Positions 37,071-46,581 of a stretch of DNA of 64,000 nt are shown here, piece after piece. The position numbers and the translations under genes were made by a program. The stretch's first letter is position 1. Every line of letters begins with the position of its first letter. Source of the DNA: Cupriavidus numazuensis (GTDB taxonomy: Bacteria > Pseudomonadota > Gammaproteobacteria > Burkholderiales > Burkholderiaceae); contig NZ_CAJPVI010000004.1 of assembly GCF_905397435.1 (NCBI RefSeq), forward strand, positions 141,845-205,844, given 5' to 3'. Below the pieces are notes generated by a model. The model saw only the letters and a list, made by a program, of their open reading frames with translations. It searched no databases and was not told the origin of the DNA.

Positions 37071-37874
37071 TCAATCCCATTCCGGGGCCAGGCCCTCGGG
37101 ATTGACCTCGCGGCCGTTGCGTTCCAGCGCGGCGATCTGCGCCATGTCGCCGGCGTCGAGCTTCAGGTCGCGCGCCAGCAGGTTGCTCGCGAGGTTTTCC
37201 CGCTTCGTCGACGACGGAATCACGGCATAGCCGAGCTGCAGCGCCCATGCAAGGGCGACCTGCGCCACCGTAGCGCCATGCTTCGTGGCGATCTGTGCGA
37301 GGACAGGATCCTTCAGCACCTTGCCGTAGGCCAGCGTCATGTACGACGTCACCGCGATGCCCTGCTCCTTCAGGAAGGCCGTCAGCTTGCGGCTCTGCAG
37401 GTAGGGACTCAGCTCGATCTGGTTGGTCGCGATCTCGCCCTTGCCGACCACGTCGATGGCCTGCTGCGTCAGCGCGATATTGAAGTTTGATACGCCGATC
37501 TGGCGCGTCAGGCCCAGCGACTTCGCCGCGGCGAGCGCCTGCATGAACTCGTGCAGCGGCACGCCGTTGCCCAGCGCGGGCCAGTGGATCAGCGTCAGGT
37601 CGACATAGTCGGTGCGTAGCTTGTCCAGGCTTTCGCGCAGGCTCGGCACGAGCTTGTCGGCGGCGTAGTGCTCGGTCCAGATCTTGGTGGTGATGAACAG
37701 CTCGTCACGCTTCACGCCGCTTTCGGCGATGGCCTGGCCGACATCGGCCTCGTTGCCGTAGATCTGCGCGGTGTCGATGGCGCGGTAGCCGAGATCCAGC
37801 GCGTTGCGCACGGAATCGAAGGCGGCCTGGCCGGTCAGGCGGAACGTACCGACGCCGAAAGAAGGAATGCTCAT
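37071..37874 (-). CDS. dkgB: 2,5-diketo-D-gluconate reductase B-like aldo/keto reductase
   Basis: A 267-aa NADPH-dependent aldo/keto reductase. Catalytic tetrad parts are visible: Asp and Tyr in [15 protein letters not shown], Lys in ITTKIW, His in [15 protein letters not shown] and [14 protein letters not shown] (cofactor site) follow. [13 protein letters not shown] is the typical DkgB start, with AGGAG upstream of ATG 37874. It is divergent from a lysR gene. Its substrate may be methylglyoxal or other aldehydes. Confidence 0.9.
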   Translation of the reverse strand: MSIPSFGVGTFRLTGQAAFDSVRNALDLGYRAIDTAQIYGNEADVGQAIAESGVKRDELFITTKIWTEHYAADKLVPSLRESLDKLRTDYVDLTLIHWPALGNGVPLHEFMQALAAAKSLGLTRQIGVSNFNIALTQQAIDVVGKGEIATNQIELSPYLQSRKLTAFLKEQGIAVTSYMTLAYGKVLKDPVLAQIATKHGATVAQVALAWALQLGYAVIPSSTKRENLASNLLARDLKLDAGDMAQIAALERNGREVNPEGLAPEWD

Positions 37875-37960
37875 GAGGGGACTCCTGTGTAGCAGCAATA
37901 GATAACTGGGAATGGAGGCAGTTTGCCGGCTTTACATTTGCAAATTAAGCCGTGTATAAG

Positions 37961-37979
37961 TCAAATTCATTTGATTTGA
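37961..37979. promoter_or_regulatory. Candidate operator between dkgB and lysR
   Basis: TCAAAT-TCATTTG-ATTTGA, with inner palindrome CAAAT-TC-ATTTG (37962-37973), in an AT-rich island 9 nt before the LysR start. It probably is the LysR autoregulation site. Confidence 0.45.
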
Positions 37980-37987
37980 AATCAACA

Positions 37988-38890
37988 ATGAAGACGACCA
38001 TCGACGAACTGCTGGCCTTTGCGGCCGTCGTGGATACGGGCTCGATCACGGCTGCAGCAGAACAGCTCGACCTGACCGTGTCGGCCACCAGCCGCACGCT
38101 GAGCCGGCTCGAGGAAAAACTGCAGACCACGCTGCTGCGCCGTACCACACGGCGATTGGAGCTGACCGAGGAGGGGTCAGCGTTCCTGACCCATGCGCGC
38201 GCCATTCTGGCCATGGTCGACGACGCGGAAGAGCAGATGGCGGCACGTCGCATGCGCCCCGTGGGACGCCTGCGCGTCGATGCAGCGACGCCCTTCATGC
38301 TGCACGTGCTCGTGCCGCTGGTGGAAGGCTTCCGTGCGCGCTACCCGGACGTGGAACTGGAACTGCACTCGAACGAGGGCATCATCGACCTGATCGAGAA
38401 GCGGACCGATGTGGCGTTCCGCATCGGCTCGCTCAAGGACTCGACGCTGCATGCGCGGCCGATCGGCACCAGCCGCGTGCGCGTGCTGGCCAGTCCCGAC
38501 TATCTGAAGCGGCACGGCACACCGACCAGACCCGCCCAGCTTGCGCAGCATGCGCTGCTCGGCTTCAGCCAGCCTGATTCGCTCAACGACTGGCCATTGC
38601 GCGACGACGACGGCAGCATCGTGCACATCAAGCCAGCCATTACGTCATCGAGCGGCGAAACGCTCAGGAGCCTGGCACTGGCCGGCCTCGGCATCGTTTG
38701 CCTGTCGGACTTCATGACGCGGGATGACCGCCACAGCGGCCGGCTCGTGCCACTGTTCGCGCGGCAGACGCTCGACGAGCGCCAGCCGATCAACGCCGTC
38801 TACTATCGCAATACGGCACTTGCGTCGCGTATCACCTGCTTCGTCGATCATGTGGTTGAGGTGCTGGGCAAGCAACCGTTCGACGAGTAG
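37988..38890 (+). CDS. LysR-family transcriptional regulator
   Basis: A 300-aa regulator. Winged HTH at residues 3-62 (FAAVVDTGSITAAAEQLDLT, SATSRTLSRLEEKLQTTLLR) and an effector-binding domain from ~90 (GRLRVDAATPFMLHVLVPLV). It resembles the group often found divergent to oxidoreductases and probably controls dkgB. ATG 37988 gives the usual N terminus. Confidence 0.92.
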   Translation: MKTTIDELLAFAAVVDTGSITAAAEQLDLTVSATSRTLSRLEEKLQTTLLRRTTRRLELTEEGSAFLTHARAILAMVDDAEEQMAARRMRPVGRLRVDAATPFMLHVLVPLVEGFRARYPDVELELHSNEGIIDLIEKRTDVAFRIGSLKDSTLHARPIGTSRVRVLASPDYLKRHGTPTRPAQLAQHALLGFSQPDSLNDWPLRDDDGSIVHIKPAITSSSGETLRSLALAGLGIVCLSDFMTRDDRHSGRLVPLFARQTLDERQPINAVYYRNTALASRITCFVDHVVEVLGKQPFDE

Positions 38891-38971
38891 TCGGCCCGAT
38901 CAGCGCTCGCCTCAAATTTAAGGGTCATCGCCGAATTGCGGGGGTATCGTTCTTGGCATGCACCGCTGTTT

Positions 38972-39015
38972 CGCCGGCGTAGCCGGCGAGTCACTTTTGT
39001 CCGAGCGACAAAAGT
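38972..39015 (-). repeat. Twin-hairpin repeat, copy 3 (inverted)
   Basis: CGCCGGC-GTA-GCCGGCG at 38972-38988 followed by ACTTTTGTC-CGAGC-GACAAAAGT at 38993-39015. It is the reverse complement of the twin hairpin in copies 1 and 2, including the loop GCTCG. Confidence 0.85.
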
Positions 39016-39315
39016 AACCAAAAACGCGTTTTGGTTGCCCCAAAGGGGCGAATTTTAATCGTAGTGTGCCAGGGGTGTTGTACGGGTATGGGCTTCAGAG
39101 TCCGTCACACTGCCTGCCGCGTGGGGCACCACCGTGGTCAGAATTACAGCGCGGATTGAACGAGCCCTGCAAGCGTCTGTGGCCCCTGCTGCGAGCGATA
39201 TCGTGTGATCGCCTTCGGCTGCGCTACGCGCAGAGCCCTAGTCTGACGGCGTGGGCCCAGGGCAAACCACGCCTTGGTGAAGATGCCCGCGCTTGCATGC
39301 ACGTAGAGAAAGGAA

Positions 39316-39637
39316 GCGGACCTCGGGCGCCAGCGACGTTGATGAGCTTGCCCCCAGACGACGACGTGCGCGCAGCGCAGCCGAAGGCGTCCCACCACTG
39401 ACGTTGTTGAAACGCTGTACCCGAGTCCGTCTTGGGGATCGTCCAAAAGCCGTGCCGCGCCAGGCACAGGTTCTGACTCACATGGCGTAGCAGGGTCGAA
39501 CGGCCGACCACCAAAACTGAATCCAAAGCCGTTTGAACGTCTGCCGCCGTGGAATTGATGGCCAGCGGCAACGACGCGCTTTTCTGCCTACTCTTTTGTC
39601 GCTCGGACAAAAGAGTAGGTCGCCGGCTACGCCGGCG
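39316..39637 (+). repeat. Dispersed intergenic repeat, copy 2
   Basis: It aligns with copy 1 over about 270 nt with one insertion; 39421-39483 is identical to 33986-34048. It ends in CTACTCTTTTGTC-GCTCG-GACAAAAGAGTAG (39588-39618) and CGCCGGC-TAC-GCCGGCG (39621-39637). Confidence 0.85.
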
Positions 39638-39840
39638 AAACAGCGGCGCATGCCAAGCACGACACCTTAATCCCAGCCACAAAACCCCCGCCGGCTACGC
39701 CAACAGAAACAGCAGCGCCCGCCAAGCACGACAACCCCACAATTCGTCGAAGAACCAAATTCAACCGCAAGCCGCGGAGTTTCGGGCACGGCCCCGATCC
39801 GTACACTGGCATCACACATCGACACAACGAGTGAGCCATC

Positions 39841-40587
39841 ATGAAGACCGATCCATCCCAACGGGCGCAAACCATGGAGACCCGTGCTGCGGATACAGGA
39901 ACCAAGTTCGACTGGACCGATGTCGGCAGGTCACTCGATGACTACGGCAATGCGGTCCTGCCGGGCATGCTGACGCCGAAGCAATGCGAGACGCTGGCCG
40001 TGCTCTACGACCGAGACGACCTCTACCGGTCGCGCGTCGTGATGGCCCGCCACGGCTTCGGACGCGGGGAGTACAAATACTTCGCCTATCCGCTGCCGCC
40101 TTTGCTGGACGAACTGCGCCACGCGTTGTATCCGCTGCTCGCGGCGATCGCCAATCGCTGGAATGCGCTGATGCGCGTGGATGTGCAGTACCCCGATGAA
40201 CTGGAAGCGTTCCTCGACCGATGCCATCGCGCAGGCCAGACCCGGCCGACGCCGCTGATCCTGCAGTACGGGCCTGGCGACTACAACTGCCTGCATCAGG
40301 ACCTCTATGGGACCCACGTGTTCCCGCTGCAGGTCGCGATCCTGCTCTCGGAGCCCGGCCGCGATTTCGAAGGCGGGGAGTTCGTCATGACGGAAAGCGC
40401 CGCGCATGGCCAGCGCGCCGAAGTCGTCGCGCTGCGGCAAGGCGATGCCGTGGTGTTCACCGTCAACCAGCGACCGGTGCCGGGGCTGCGCGGCGGCACG
40501 CGGAAAGTCGCGATGCGCCATGGCGTCAGTGCTGTGCGCAGCGGCAGGCGTCATACAGTCGGGCTGATTTTTCACGACGCGCAATAG
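39841..40587 (+). CDS. 2-oxoglutarate/Fe(II) oxygenase
   Basis: A 248-aa double-stranded beta-helix oxygenase. The HxD iron motif is in YNCLHQDLYGTHVFPLQ, the distal His in AMRHGVSAV and the 2-oxoglutarate Arg in GRRHTVGLIFHDA. GGEFVMTE is typical of the family. The substrate is not known; it may be a protein hydroxylase or nucleic-acid enzyme. ATG 39841 follows a weak ribosome site (GTGAG). Confidence 0.85.
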   Translation: MKTDPSQRAQTMETRAADTGTKFDWTDVGRSLDDYGNAVLPGMLTPKQCETLAVLYDRDDLYRSRVVMARHGFGRGEYKYFAYPLPPLLDELRHALYPLLAAIANRWNALMRVDVQYPDELEAFLDRCHRAGQTRPTPLILQYGPGDYNCLHQDLYGTHVFPLQVAILLSEPGRDFEGGEFVMTESAAHGQRAEVVALRQGDAVVFTVNQRPVPGLRGGTRKVAMRHGVSAVRSGRRHTVGLIFHDAQ

Positions 40588-40611
40588 CCTGGCGTTGCGC
40601 GCCTGAACGCC

Positions 40612-40923
40612 CTACGGCTCGGGACGAGACTCGAGCGAATCCACGCGCAGGCCTGGCATCCATGTGTCCTTGCCCGGCGCGCGCGTGACGGTGCCATGCA
40701 CAGTCGCGCGCTGGTTGAACTGCTCGCGTGCTGCGGCCACGGTCATACCGGTCAGCTCCCACGCCGGTCCGTCGTCCTGCTGCAGCACGATCACGGGAAA
40801 CATGACATTGCCCTTGACCCGGATCTTGCCTTCCAGCGCGATGTGGGCGCCGACGGTCGGCGTAAGGCATGCGGTAAGGGTACAGGCGGCAACGATGATG
40901 GCCGCGGGTAGTCGTCTGAACAT
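40612..40923 (-). CDS. Small lipoprotein, hypothetical
   Basis: A 103-aa protein with a lipoprotein signal peptide MFRRLPAAIIVAACTLTAC (lipobox LTAC). The mature part has alternating beta-like strands (IALEGKIRVKGNVMFPVIVL, ATVHGTVTRAPGKD, MPGLRVDSLE) that could form a small OB-like barrel. No family is recognised. It lies downstream of the metallopeptidase gene on the same strand. Confidence 0.65.
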   Translation of the reverse strand: MFRRLPAAIIVAACTLTACLTPTVGAHIALEGKIRVKGNVMFPVIVLQQDDGPAWELTGMTVAAAREQFNQRATVHGTVTRAPGKDTWMPGLRVDSLESRPEP

Positions 40924-40986
40924 GAAATCGCGTATGGCGTTGCCGGCATCAGGCGACGCAACGTCGACCTGATGCCGGCGCTCCGA

Positions 40987-42732
40987 TCAGTGGGCCACGA
41001 CCGTGAGCGTCATGCCTGCCGGCAGCTTGACGGTCTCATTGTAGGTGCCGCGCACCGCCTGCCGCACGACTGGGAACGTCGCGTACGGCTGGAGCTTGTC
41101 AGGCACGGCAGTGGCCAGCGTCCGGCTGCCCGTGTAGAGACTCGGGTCGATCACGGGCAAGGTAAAGCCGCCGTCAGTGCGCGCCGGATAGCCGTAGCCG
41201 GCCGGCGAAACCGCGGCAGGCATCAGGGACCCCGACGTCGTCGACCAGCGCAGCACCTGATCGGCAAGGCTCGATGCTGGTTTCGCGTTCTTTACCGCTG
41301 CATCCAGCACTGCCGACGAATCGGTATGCGACGTGCGTGCGAGCAGGTCCTTGTAGAAACCGAGGCCCAGCTGGCGGTTGAGGAACCCGCCCAGCGCCCC
41401 CGACACGGAATAGCTTTCGCACTTCGGCCCGAATCCCGTGAAGCTCAGCAGGTTGCAGTTGAGATTGCCGCCCTTGTATCCGATGTAGTCGATGAAACGG
41501 TTGTCACGGATGTTGTTGTACCCGGCGTTGATCCGCGTGCTGGCAAAGTCTTCCATCATCATGGCCGTCATTTCCTCCAGCCAGACATCGAATGCGTATT
41601 GGCCACCAGCCAGTACGCTGCGTCGATAGAAGTTCTGCAAGTGCATGCCTTCGTGCGCCATGGTAAGGAGGACATCGTCCTTGCCCGGCTGGCCGCCGAG
41701 GTACAGCGTTTCCGCGTCCAGGTAGAGCGACACCGACTCGTTGCTGTTTGGCAGGCTGCCCTTCAGGAATGCGTTCTGCGACCAGAAGTAGCCGACCGTG
41801 CCGTACGGCTGCGCGTTGCGGTCGAAGTTCAGGATCACGATATCGACCGGCTGACTGCCGGACGCAATCATCGAGCTGCCGTACTGGTGCGGGCCCCACA
41901 ACGGGCCGCCGACGGATTTCAGCATGTCATAGATGCCGCCGGCATTCGAGAATCCTGTCACGAGTGCGTCGAGCAACGCGGGCGACACCTTCTGCGCCGT
42001 GTTCTCCGCGGTTTCCACCCAGTAGTTGACCGTGACACCGTCGGACGTCGTGGCTTGCCTGACGAGTGTGGCGGCCCGCGTGGTGCCGTCCGTGTTGTAC
42101 CAGTTGCGGGTATCGTTCACCGCCCCCTGGACCGGCGCCGCGACCGAATAGCGCGGCGCCGCGCCTTTGCGCGCGTACTGCTGCCAGCCGCTACGGTTGA
42201 ACTCCATGATCTGCTCGTCGTGGCTGCCATGCGCACCCGCATCGGCGTTCCTCCCCTGCAGCATCGAATGCAGCATGCTTGAGGATCCCGACGCCGTCAG
42301 CGAAATCCCCTGCATGGCCAGCTCGCTGCCGGTCGTGTTGGTGAAGACCAGCGTGAGATCCTGGCCGGTCAGCCCGGAGATCTGCACCGGCACATCCGCG
42401 GTGCTTGCCGTGTCGTTCCTGGTTCGCCATATGCCGACGCCCGAGCCCGAGTAAGACAGCGCCGCCGAAGGCGGACACCCTTCGCACGCCAGCGCCAGGG
42501 TGTTCTTCGGTGGCCCGACAGGCGCCGCACCGGGCGTTCCCGCCGGCGCATTTCCTCCCGCCACTCCCGGCTGGGCCACCGGTGTATCCACGGGCGACTG
42601 CACGGCCGGCGAGGACGAAGCGGGGGCATCGCCATCGCCACCGCCTCCGCCTCCGCAACCTGCCAGGGCAGCACTGAGCAACGTGGCAACAACCATTGAC
42701 CCGTTGAAATATTGCTTGCGCGATGCGCGCAT
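40987..42732 (-). CDS. M30-like zinc metallopeptidase, lipoprotein
   Basis: A 581-aa exported protein. The signal peptide ends in LAGCGGGGGG, so it is a lipoprotein, followed by a Ser/Pro/Gly-rich linker. The zinc motif is LLTMAHEGMHLQNFYRRSV (HExxH form), with a downstream Glu-rich FDVWLEEMTAMMMEDFAS, as in the hyicolysin (M30) family. The C-terminal ~110 residues look like a separate beta domain. GGGAG precedes ATG 42732. Confidence 0.8.
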   Translation of the reverse strand: MRASRKQYFNGSMVVATLLSAALAGCGGGGGGDGDAPASSSPAVQSPVDTPVAQPGVAGGNAPAGTPGAAPVGPPKNTLALACEGCPPSAALSYSGSGVGIWRTRNDTASTADVPVQISGLTGQDLTLVFTNTTGSELAMQGISLTASGSSSMLHSMLQGRNADAGAHGSHDEQIMEFNRSGWQQYARKGAAPRYSVAAPVQGAVNDTRNWYNTDGTTRAATLVRQATTSDGVTVNYWVETAENTAQKVSPALLDALVTGFSNAGGIYDMLKSVGGPLWGPHQYGSSMIASGSQPVDIVILNFDRNAQPYGTVGYFWSQNAFLKGSLPNSNESVSLYLDAETLYLGGQPGKDDVLLTMAHEGMHLQNFYRRSVLAGGQYAFDVWLEEMTAMMMEDFASTRINAGYNNIRDNRFIDYIGYKGGNLNCNLLSFTGFGPKCESYSVSGALGGFLNRQLGLGFYKDLLARTSHTDSSAVLDAAVKNAKPASSLADQVLRWSTTSGSLMPAAVSPAGYGYPARTDGGFTLPVIDPSLYTGSRTLATAVPDKLQPYATFPVVRQAVRGTYNETVKLPAGMTLTVVAH

Positions 42733-43178
42733 GGTGACTCTCCCGATTTAAAAGTAAATGCCAGCCGCAATTGGGCGTGACGACACAGGGCAGCGGTTTC
42801 CCGCGGCCCTGCTTCCCGCCATGCGTCGATCTTCCAGGGCGTCGACGCTATGGCGGGAACCGGTCAGGAAGCCATCAGCGAGCCAGAAACCGCGCGATGG
42901 CTGCACTGGCCATCGTCATCGCAGCAAGGCAATGCCACCATCTGAATTTCCTTGAATACGAATCAGGGAAATTCCCGACTTCCTTCCGTATTTTTTTGTT
43001 GCGCCATTCTGCGAGCCGGCACATGGCGACTCAATGGGACAACAGGAGGACAAATGAAATGACTGTGGCGCGGATGTCTAACCGGCCATGGCGGGGTGAC
43101 TGATCTCTTGACGGGAGCGCTCGGCAGGCGTTGCACCCGCGAGCCTTTTCGATTTGCTGTGCAAATCGGCAGCGGAAG
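42733..43178. other. Intergenic region upstream of the metallopeptidase gene
   Basis: 446 nt without a credible gene. The only structure seen is an inverted repeat at 42944-42974, GAATTTCC...GGAAATTC (8-bp arms, 15-nt spacer), in an AT-richer patch. It may carry the promoter of the minus-strand metallopeptidase gene. Confidence 0.4.
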
Positions 43179-44099
43179 CTACGTTCCGCTACCGGAGAAG
43201 ATCGACATCTTGCGCGAGATATGGTCCAGCATCGCGAGCGCCGCCGCCGGCAAGGGCCGCCCGGCCTTTACCAGCAGCCGTGCCTGCGTGCCCTGGAACA
43301 GCGGGTGATCGAGCGGCACCGCTGCAAGGGTGCCGGCCGCGATCTCGCGATACGCGGCGAACTCGCCAATCAGCGTCATGAAGTTTTCGTACGCGACAAA
43401 CTGCTTGAGCGCCGTCAGGGAATTGCTGACCAGCGTCGGGCGAATCCGGATGTTCTCGGCGAACTCCAGCATCTGCAGCGCATGCCCGACGCCAAACGAC
43501 GCCGGCATCATCGCGAGCGGGTAGGACTGCAAGTCCGCCACGCTGGCCGGGCTGCCGCGCAAGGCCAGCGGGTGGTCGTGCCGCACCAGGAGCACAACTG
43601 GCTGCGGCGCGCTGGCGCGGTATTCGATGCGCGGATGCGGCGGCGGATTGTAGGCAAGGCCGATGTGCGCACGGCTTTCCGCCACTTCGTTCAGAACGTC
43701 GTCCACTGGGAGGATCTCCAGCCGGACGTCGAGCTCGGGGTACTGCGCGCAGAACGGTGCCAGTACCTCGTTGACCAGCGGATCCACATAACCCTCGCTC
43801 ATGGCCAGCAGGACCTCGCCCTGCTGCAGGCCCTTGAGCGCATGCAACTGGTCTTCGAGCTTCTCCTGGTGCGACCGGTACCCGCGCCAGAACTCGATCA
43901 GGTGCGCCGCCGCCGCCGTTGGCCGCAGGCCGCGCGGCTCGCGTTCGAACAGCGTGGCGCCCAGCTCTTCCTCAAGCAGCCGGATCTGCCGGGTAATCAC
44001 CGACGGCGACGTATTGAGGCTGTCCGCCGCCCCGCGGATCGTGCCCTGTGCCAGGACTTCGCGGAAATACCGCAAGCGCTGCTGATTGATCTCACGCAT
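43179..44099 (-). CDS. LysR-family transcriptional regulator
   Basis: A 306-aa regulator with HTH at ~4-63 ([40 protein letters not shown]) and a substrate domain from ~92 ([20 protein letters not shown]). It is divergent from an MFS permease and a creatininase-family hydrolase and probably controls them in response to the transported compound. Confidence 0.92.
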   Translation of the reverse strand: MREINQQRLRYFREVLAQGTIRGAADSLNTSPSVITRQIRLLEEELGATLFEREPRGLRPTAAAAHLIEFWRGYRSHQEKLEDQLHALKGLQQGEVLLAMSEGYVDPLVNEVLAPFCAQYPELDVRLEILPVDDVLNEVAESRAHIGLAYNPPPHPRIEYRASAPQPVVLLVRHDHPLALRGSPASVADLQSYPLAMMPASFGVGHALQMLEFAENIRIRPTLVSNSLTALKQFVAYENFMTLIGEFAAYREIAAGTLAAVPLDHPLFQGTQARLLVKAGRPLPAAALAMLDHISRKMSIFSGSGT

Positions 44100-44315
44100 A
44101 TCGGGACATCCACAGGGTCGATGAGTGGGCGATGCGCCACCTTACCTGAAGCAGGCAGCGTTTGCTCGACGGAAGCGCCGCTGCGGCAGGCGGCGCGCTG
44201 CGTTGCTCAAAAGGGAACGATGTGTGAGCACAGTTGCTGTTTGCCGGCTCCCGCTGCGCTGTCACCATCGGCTCACTAGAAGCGCCACTTGCGCGCAATA
44301 CCACAGGAGACCGGC

Positions 44316-45602
44316 ATGATCGCAGTTCCCACCACAAGCGCCGTTGACGACGCCTCCTCGCTTTACAGCAAGATCAACTGGCGATTGCTGCCCTTCCTGC
44401 TGACCTGTTACCTGTTCGCGTACCTGGACCGGGTCAATGTCGGCTTCGCGAAGCTGCAGATGCAAAGCGATCTCGGCTTCTCCGATGCCGCCTACGGCGT
44501 AGGCGCGGGCATCTTCTTCATCGGCTATGTGCTGTTCGAGATACCCAGCAACCTGATGCTGCCGCGCGTGGGAGCGCGCAAGACGTTCAGCCGCATCCTG
44601 GTGCTGTGGGGAATCACCTCCGCCTGCATGCTCCTTGTGCGCAACGTGCCGATGTTCTATGCCATGCGCTTCCTGCTGGGCGTGTTCGAGGCGGGCTTCG
44701 CTCCCGGCATGATCTATTACCTGTCGTGCTGGTACGGTCCGCAGCGGATGGCGCGCGCCATTGCCATCGTCTTCCTGGCCGGCCCGATCGGCGGCATTGT
44801 CGGCGGCCCCGTGTCGGCCTGGCTGATGACCTCACTTGCCGGTACCGCCGGCCTGGCAGGCTGGCAATGGATGTTCCTGGTCGAGGGCCTGCCTTGCATC
44901 GTGCTGGGCATCCTGGCGCTGTCGTTCGTGCCGGATCGGCCCGCCGACGCAGCATGGCTGAACGCCGATGAACGGCGCCGTCTGGAAGCAGAACTCCATG
45001 TCCCCGGGGCGCACAAGCATTCGTTCATGGCCGTGGCGAAGGACGCAAGGGTCTACGTGCTGGCGCTCGCCTACTTCTGCATCATCGCCGCGATCTATGC
45101 CATCAGCTTCTGGCTGCCGACCTTCATCAAGGCACAGGGCGTGACCGATACCGTGCAACTCGGCTGGTACTCCGCCATCCCCTATGTGGCCGCCGCGTTC
45201 GGCATGTATTACATGGGCCGCAGGTCCGACCGGGTGGGCGAACGGCGCTTCCACAGCGCGCTGCCCGCCCTGGCCGCCGGGCTGTTGCTGGGCGCCTCGA
45301 CACTGGCCGATGGCAATCTCGTCCTGACGCTGGCCCTGCTCACGCTTGCCACCATGGGCCTGTGGATGGCCTACACCGTGTTCTGGGCCATGCCCGCCGA
45401 GTACATCAAGGGCCCGGCGGCGGCCGGCGGCATTGCGCTCATCAATACCATCGGGTTGTCCGGCGGCTTCTGGGGCCCCGCCATCATCGGGTGGGCCAAG
45501 ACCGCAACGGGCACCCTGCACGTCGGCATACTGGCCATGGCTTGCCTGCCGGTGGCCGCCGCCCTGATCATTCTCGCAAACAAGCTGCCCGCGAAGCGGT
45601 AG
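44316..45602 (+). CDS. MFS transporter, anion:cation symporter (ACS) family
   Basis: A 428-aa permease with 12 TM segments. The ACS signature is clear in TM1-2: LFAYLDRVNVGFAKLQMQSD and GYVLFEIPSNLML, then RFLLGVFEAGFAPGMIYYLS. Members import organic acids such as phthalate, tartrate or glucarate. ATG 44316 has AGGAGA 6 nt upstream. The following creatininase-family gene suggests an amide or lactam substrate. Confidence 0.93.
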   Translation: MIAVPTTSAVDDASSLYSKINWRLLPFLLTCYLFAYLDRVNVGFAKLQMQSDLGFSDAAYGVGAGIFFIGYVLFEIPSNLMLPRVGARKTFSRILVLWGITSACMLLVRNVPMFYAMRFLLGVFEAGFAPGMIYYLSCWYGPQRMARAIAIVFLAGPIGGIVGGPVSAWLMTSLAGTAGLAGWQWMFLVEGLPCIVLGILALSFVPDRPADAAWLNADERRRLEAELHVPGAHKHSFMAVAKDARVYVLALAYFCIIAAIYAISFWLPTFIKAQGVTDTVQLGWYSAIPYVAAAFGMYYMGRRSDRVGERRFHSALPALAAGLLLGASTLADGNLVLTLALLTLATMGLWMAYTVFWAMPAEYIKGPAAAGGIALINTIGLSGGFWGPAIIGWAKTATGTLHVGILAMACLPVAAALIILANKLPAKR

Positions 45603-45680
45603 CCAATCTGGAAGCAGTGCGCCACTGCCTTGTCAAACAGGTCCGGTTCCCGGGTGGAACGGACAAAGAAAGGAGTCACC

Positions 45681-46436
45681 ATGCTTTTGCATCTGTCGAC
45701 CTGGGCGGAAATCGAGCAGTTCCTGAAACGCAGCCGCACGATCGTCATTCCCATCGGTTCGAACGAGCAGCACGGGCCAACCGGGCTGCTCGGGACCGAC
45801 TGGCTGTGCCCCGAGATCATTGCGCGCGAAGCGGAAAAGGAAAAGGCCGCCGATATCCTGGTCGGGCCAACCTTCAATATCGGCATGGCCCAGCATCACC
45901 TGGGCTTTCCCGGCACCATCAGCCTGCGCCCGTCCACCTTCATCGCCGCGATCGGCGACTGGACGCGCTCGCTGGTGGGCCATGGCTTCGAGAAGATCCT
46001 GTTCCTCAACGGGCACGGCGGCAATATCGCCTCGATCGAAGCGGCATTCTCGGAGATCTATGCCGAAGCGAGCTTCGCCGGGCGCCGCGCGGGCTTCGCG
46101 CTGAAGTTGTGCAACTGGTGGGACCTGGAAGGCGTGGGCGAACTGGCGCGTGAACAGTTCCCGACCGGCCATGGCTCGCATGCCACGCCATCGGAGATCG
46201 CCATTACGCAATGGGCGTTTCCCGACGCCATCAAGCTGGCCGACTACGCACCCAAGATTGCGCCTTCGGGCCCGATCCGCGAGGCGCTCGACTTCCGCAC
46301 GCGCTTCCCTGATGGCCGCATCGGCTCCGATCCGGGCCTGGCGACGCCGGAGAAAGGCGAAGCGCTGGTCAGGCTTGCGGCGCGTAGCCTTGCACAGGAC
46401 CTGGACAGCTTCGGCCGCGAAGCGATTCCCGCCTGA
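45681..46436 (+). CDS. Creatininase family hydrolase
   Basis: A 251-aa metal-dependent amidohydrolase. Metal and active-site segments: VIPIGSNEQHGPTGLLGTDW, GMAQHHLGFPGTISL, ILFLNGHGGNIASIEAAF and TGHGSHATPSEIAITQW. The family hydrolyses cyclic or linear C-N bonds, e.g. creatinine or formylated nucleotide intermediates. Start ATG 45681 has AAAGGAG upstream. It is in an operon with the MFS gene (78-nt gap). Confidence 0.92.
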   Translation: MLLHLSTWAEIEQFLKRSRTIVIPIGSNEQHGPTGLLGTDWLCPEIIAREAEKEKAADILVGPTFNIGMAQHHLGFPGTISLRPSTFIAAIGDWTRSLVGHGFEKILFLNGHGGNIASIEAAFSEIYAEASFAGRRAGFALKLCNWWDLEGVGELAREQFPTGHGSHATPSEIAITQWAFPDAIKLADYAPKIAPSGPIREALDFRTRFPDGRIGSDPGLATPEKGEALVRLAARSLAQDLDSFGREAIPA

Positions 46437-46504
46437 GTCACGTCTGGGGCGATATGGGAAAGGTATTCGCCAGAGCCTCCGTTTGCCGCCCTATCACCAA
46501 CAAG

Positions 46505-46535
46505 CCGACGCCGGCTCAACAGCAGCCGGCGTCGG
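46505..46535. terminator. Bidirectional terminator, creatininase gene / ohr
   Basis: CCGACGCCGGCT-CAACAGC-AGCCGGCGTCGG, perfect 12-bp arms between convergent genes. Confidence 0.8.
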
Positions 46536-46581
46536 TCAGGTAGCGGCCCGCGTGATCCACGGGCGCGTGCATGCCCGTGGG

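Larger units (their letters stand above)
38891..39840. other. Gene-free kilobase with dispersed repeats
   Basis: No credible gene is seen in 950 nt. It holds repeat copy 3 (inverted twin hairpin, 38972-39015), a CCCC-AAA-GGGG stem near 39045, repeat copy 2 (39316-39637) and a decayed partial copy (39690-39740, GCCGGCTACGCC then AACAGCAGCG). Open frames here have no family features. Confidence 0.7.

Noticed and set aside
39066..39401. 111-codon frame in the gene-free kilobase
   Set aside because: No ribosome site or domain, and it overlaps repeat sequence.
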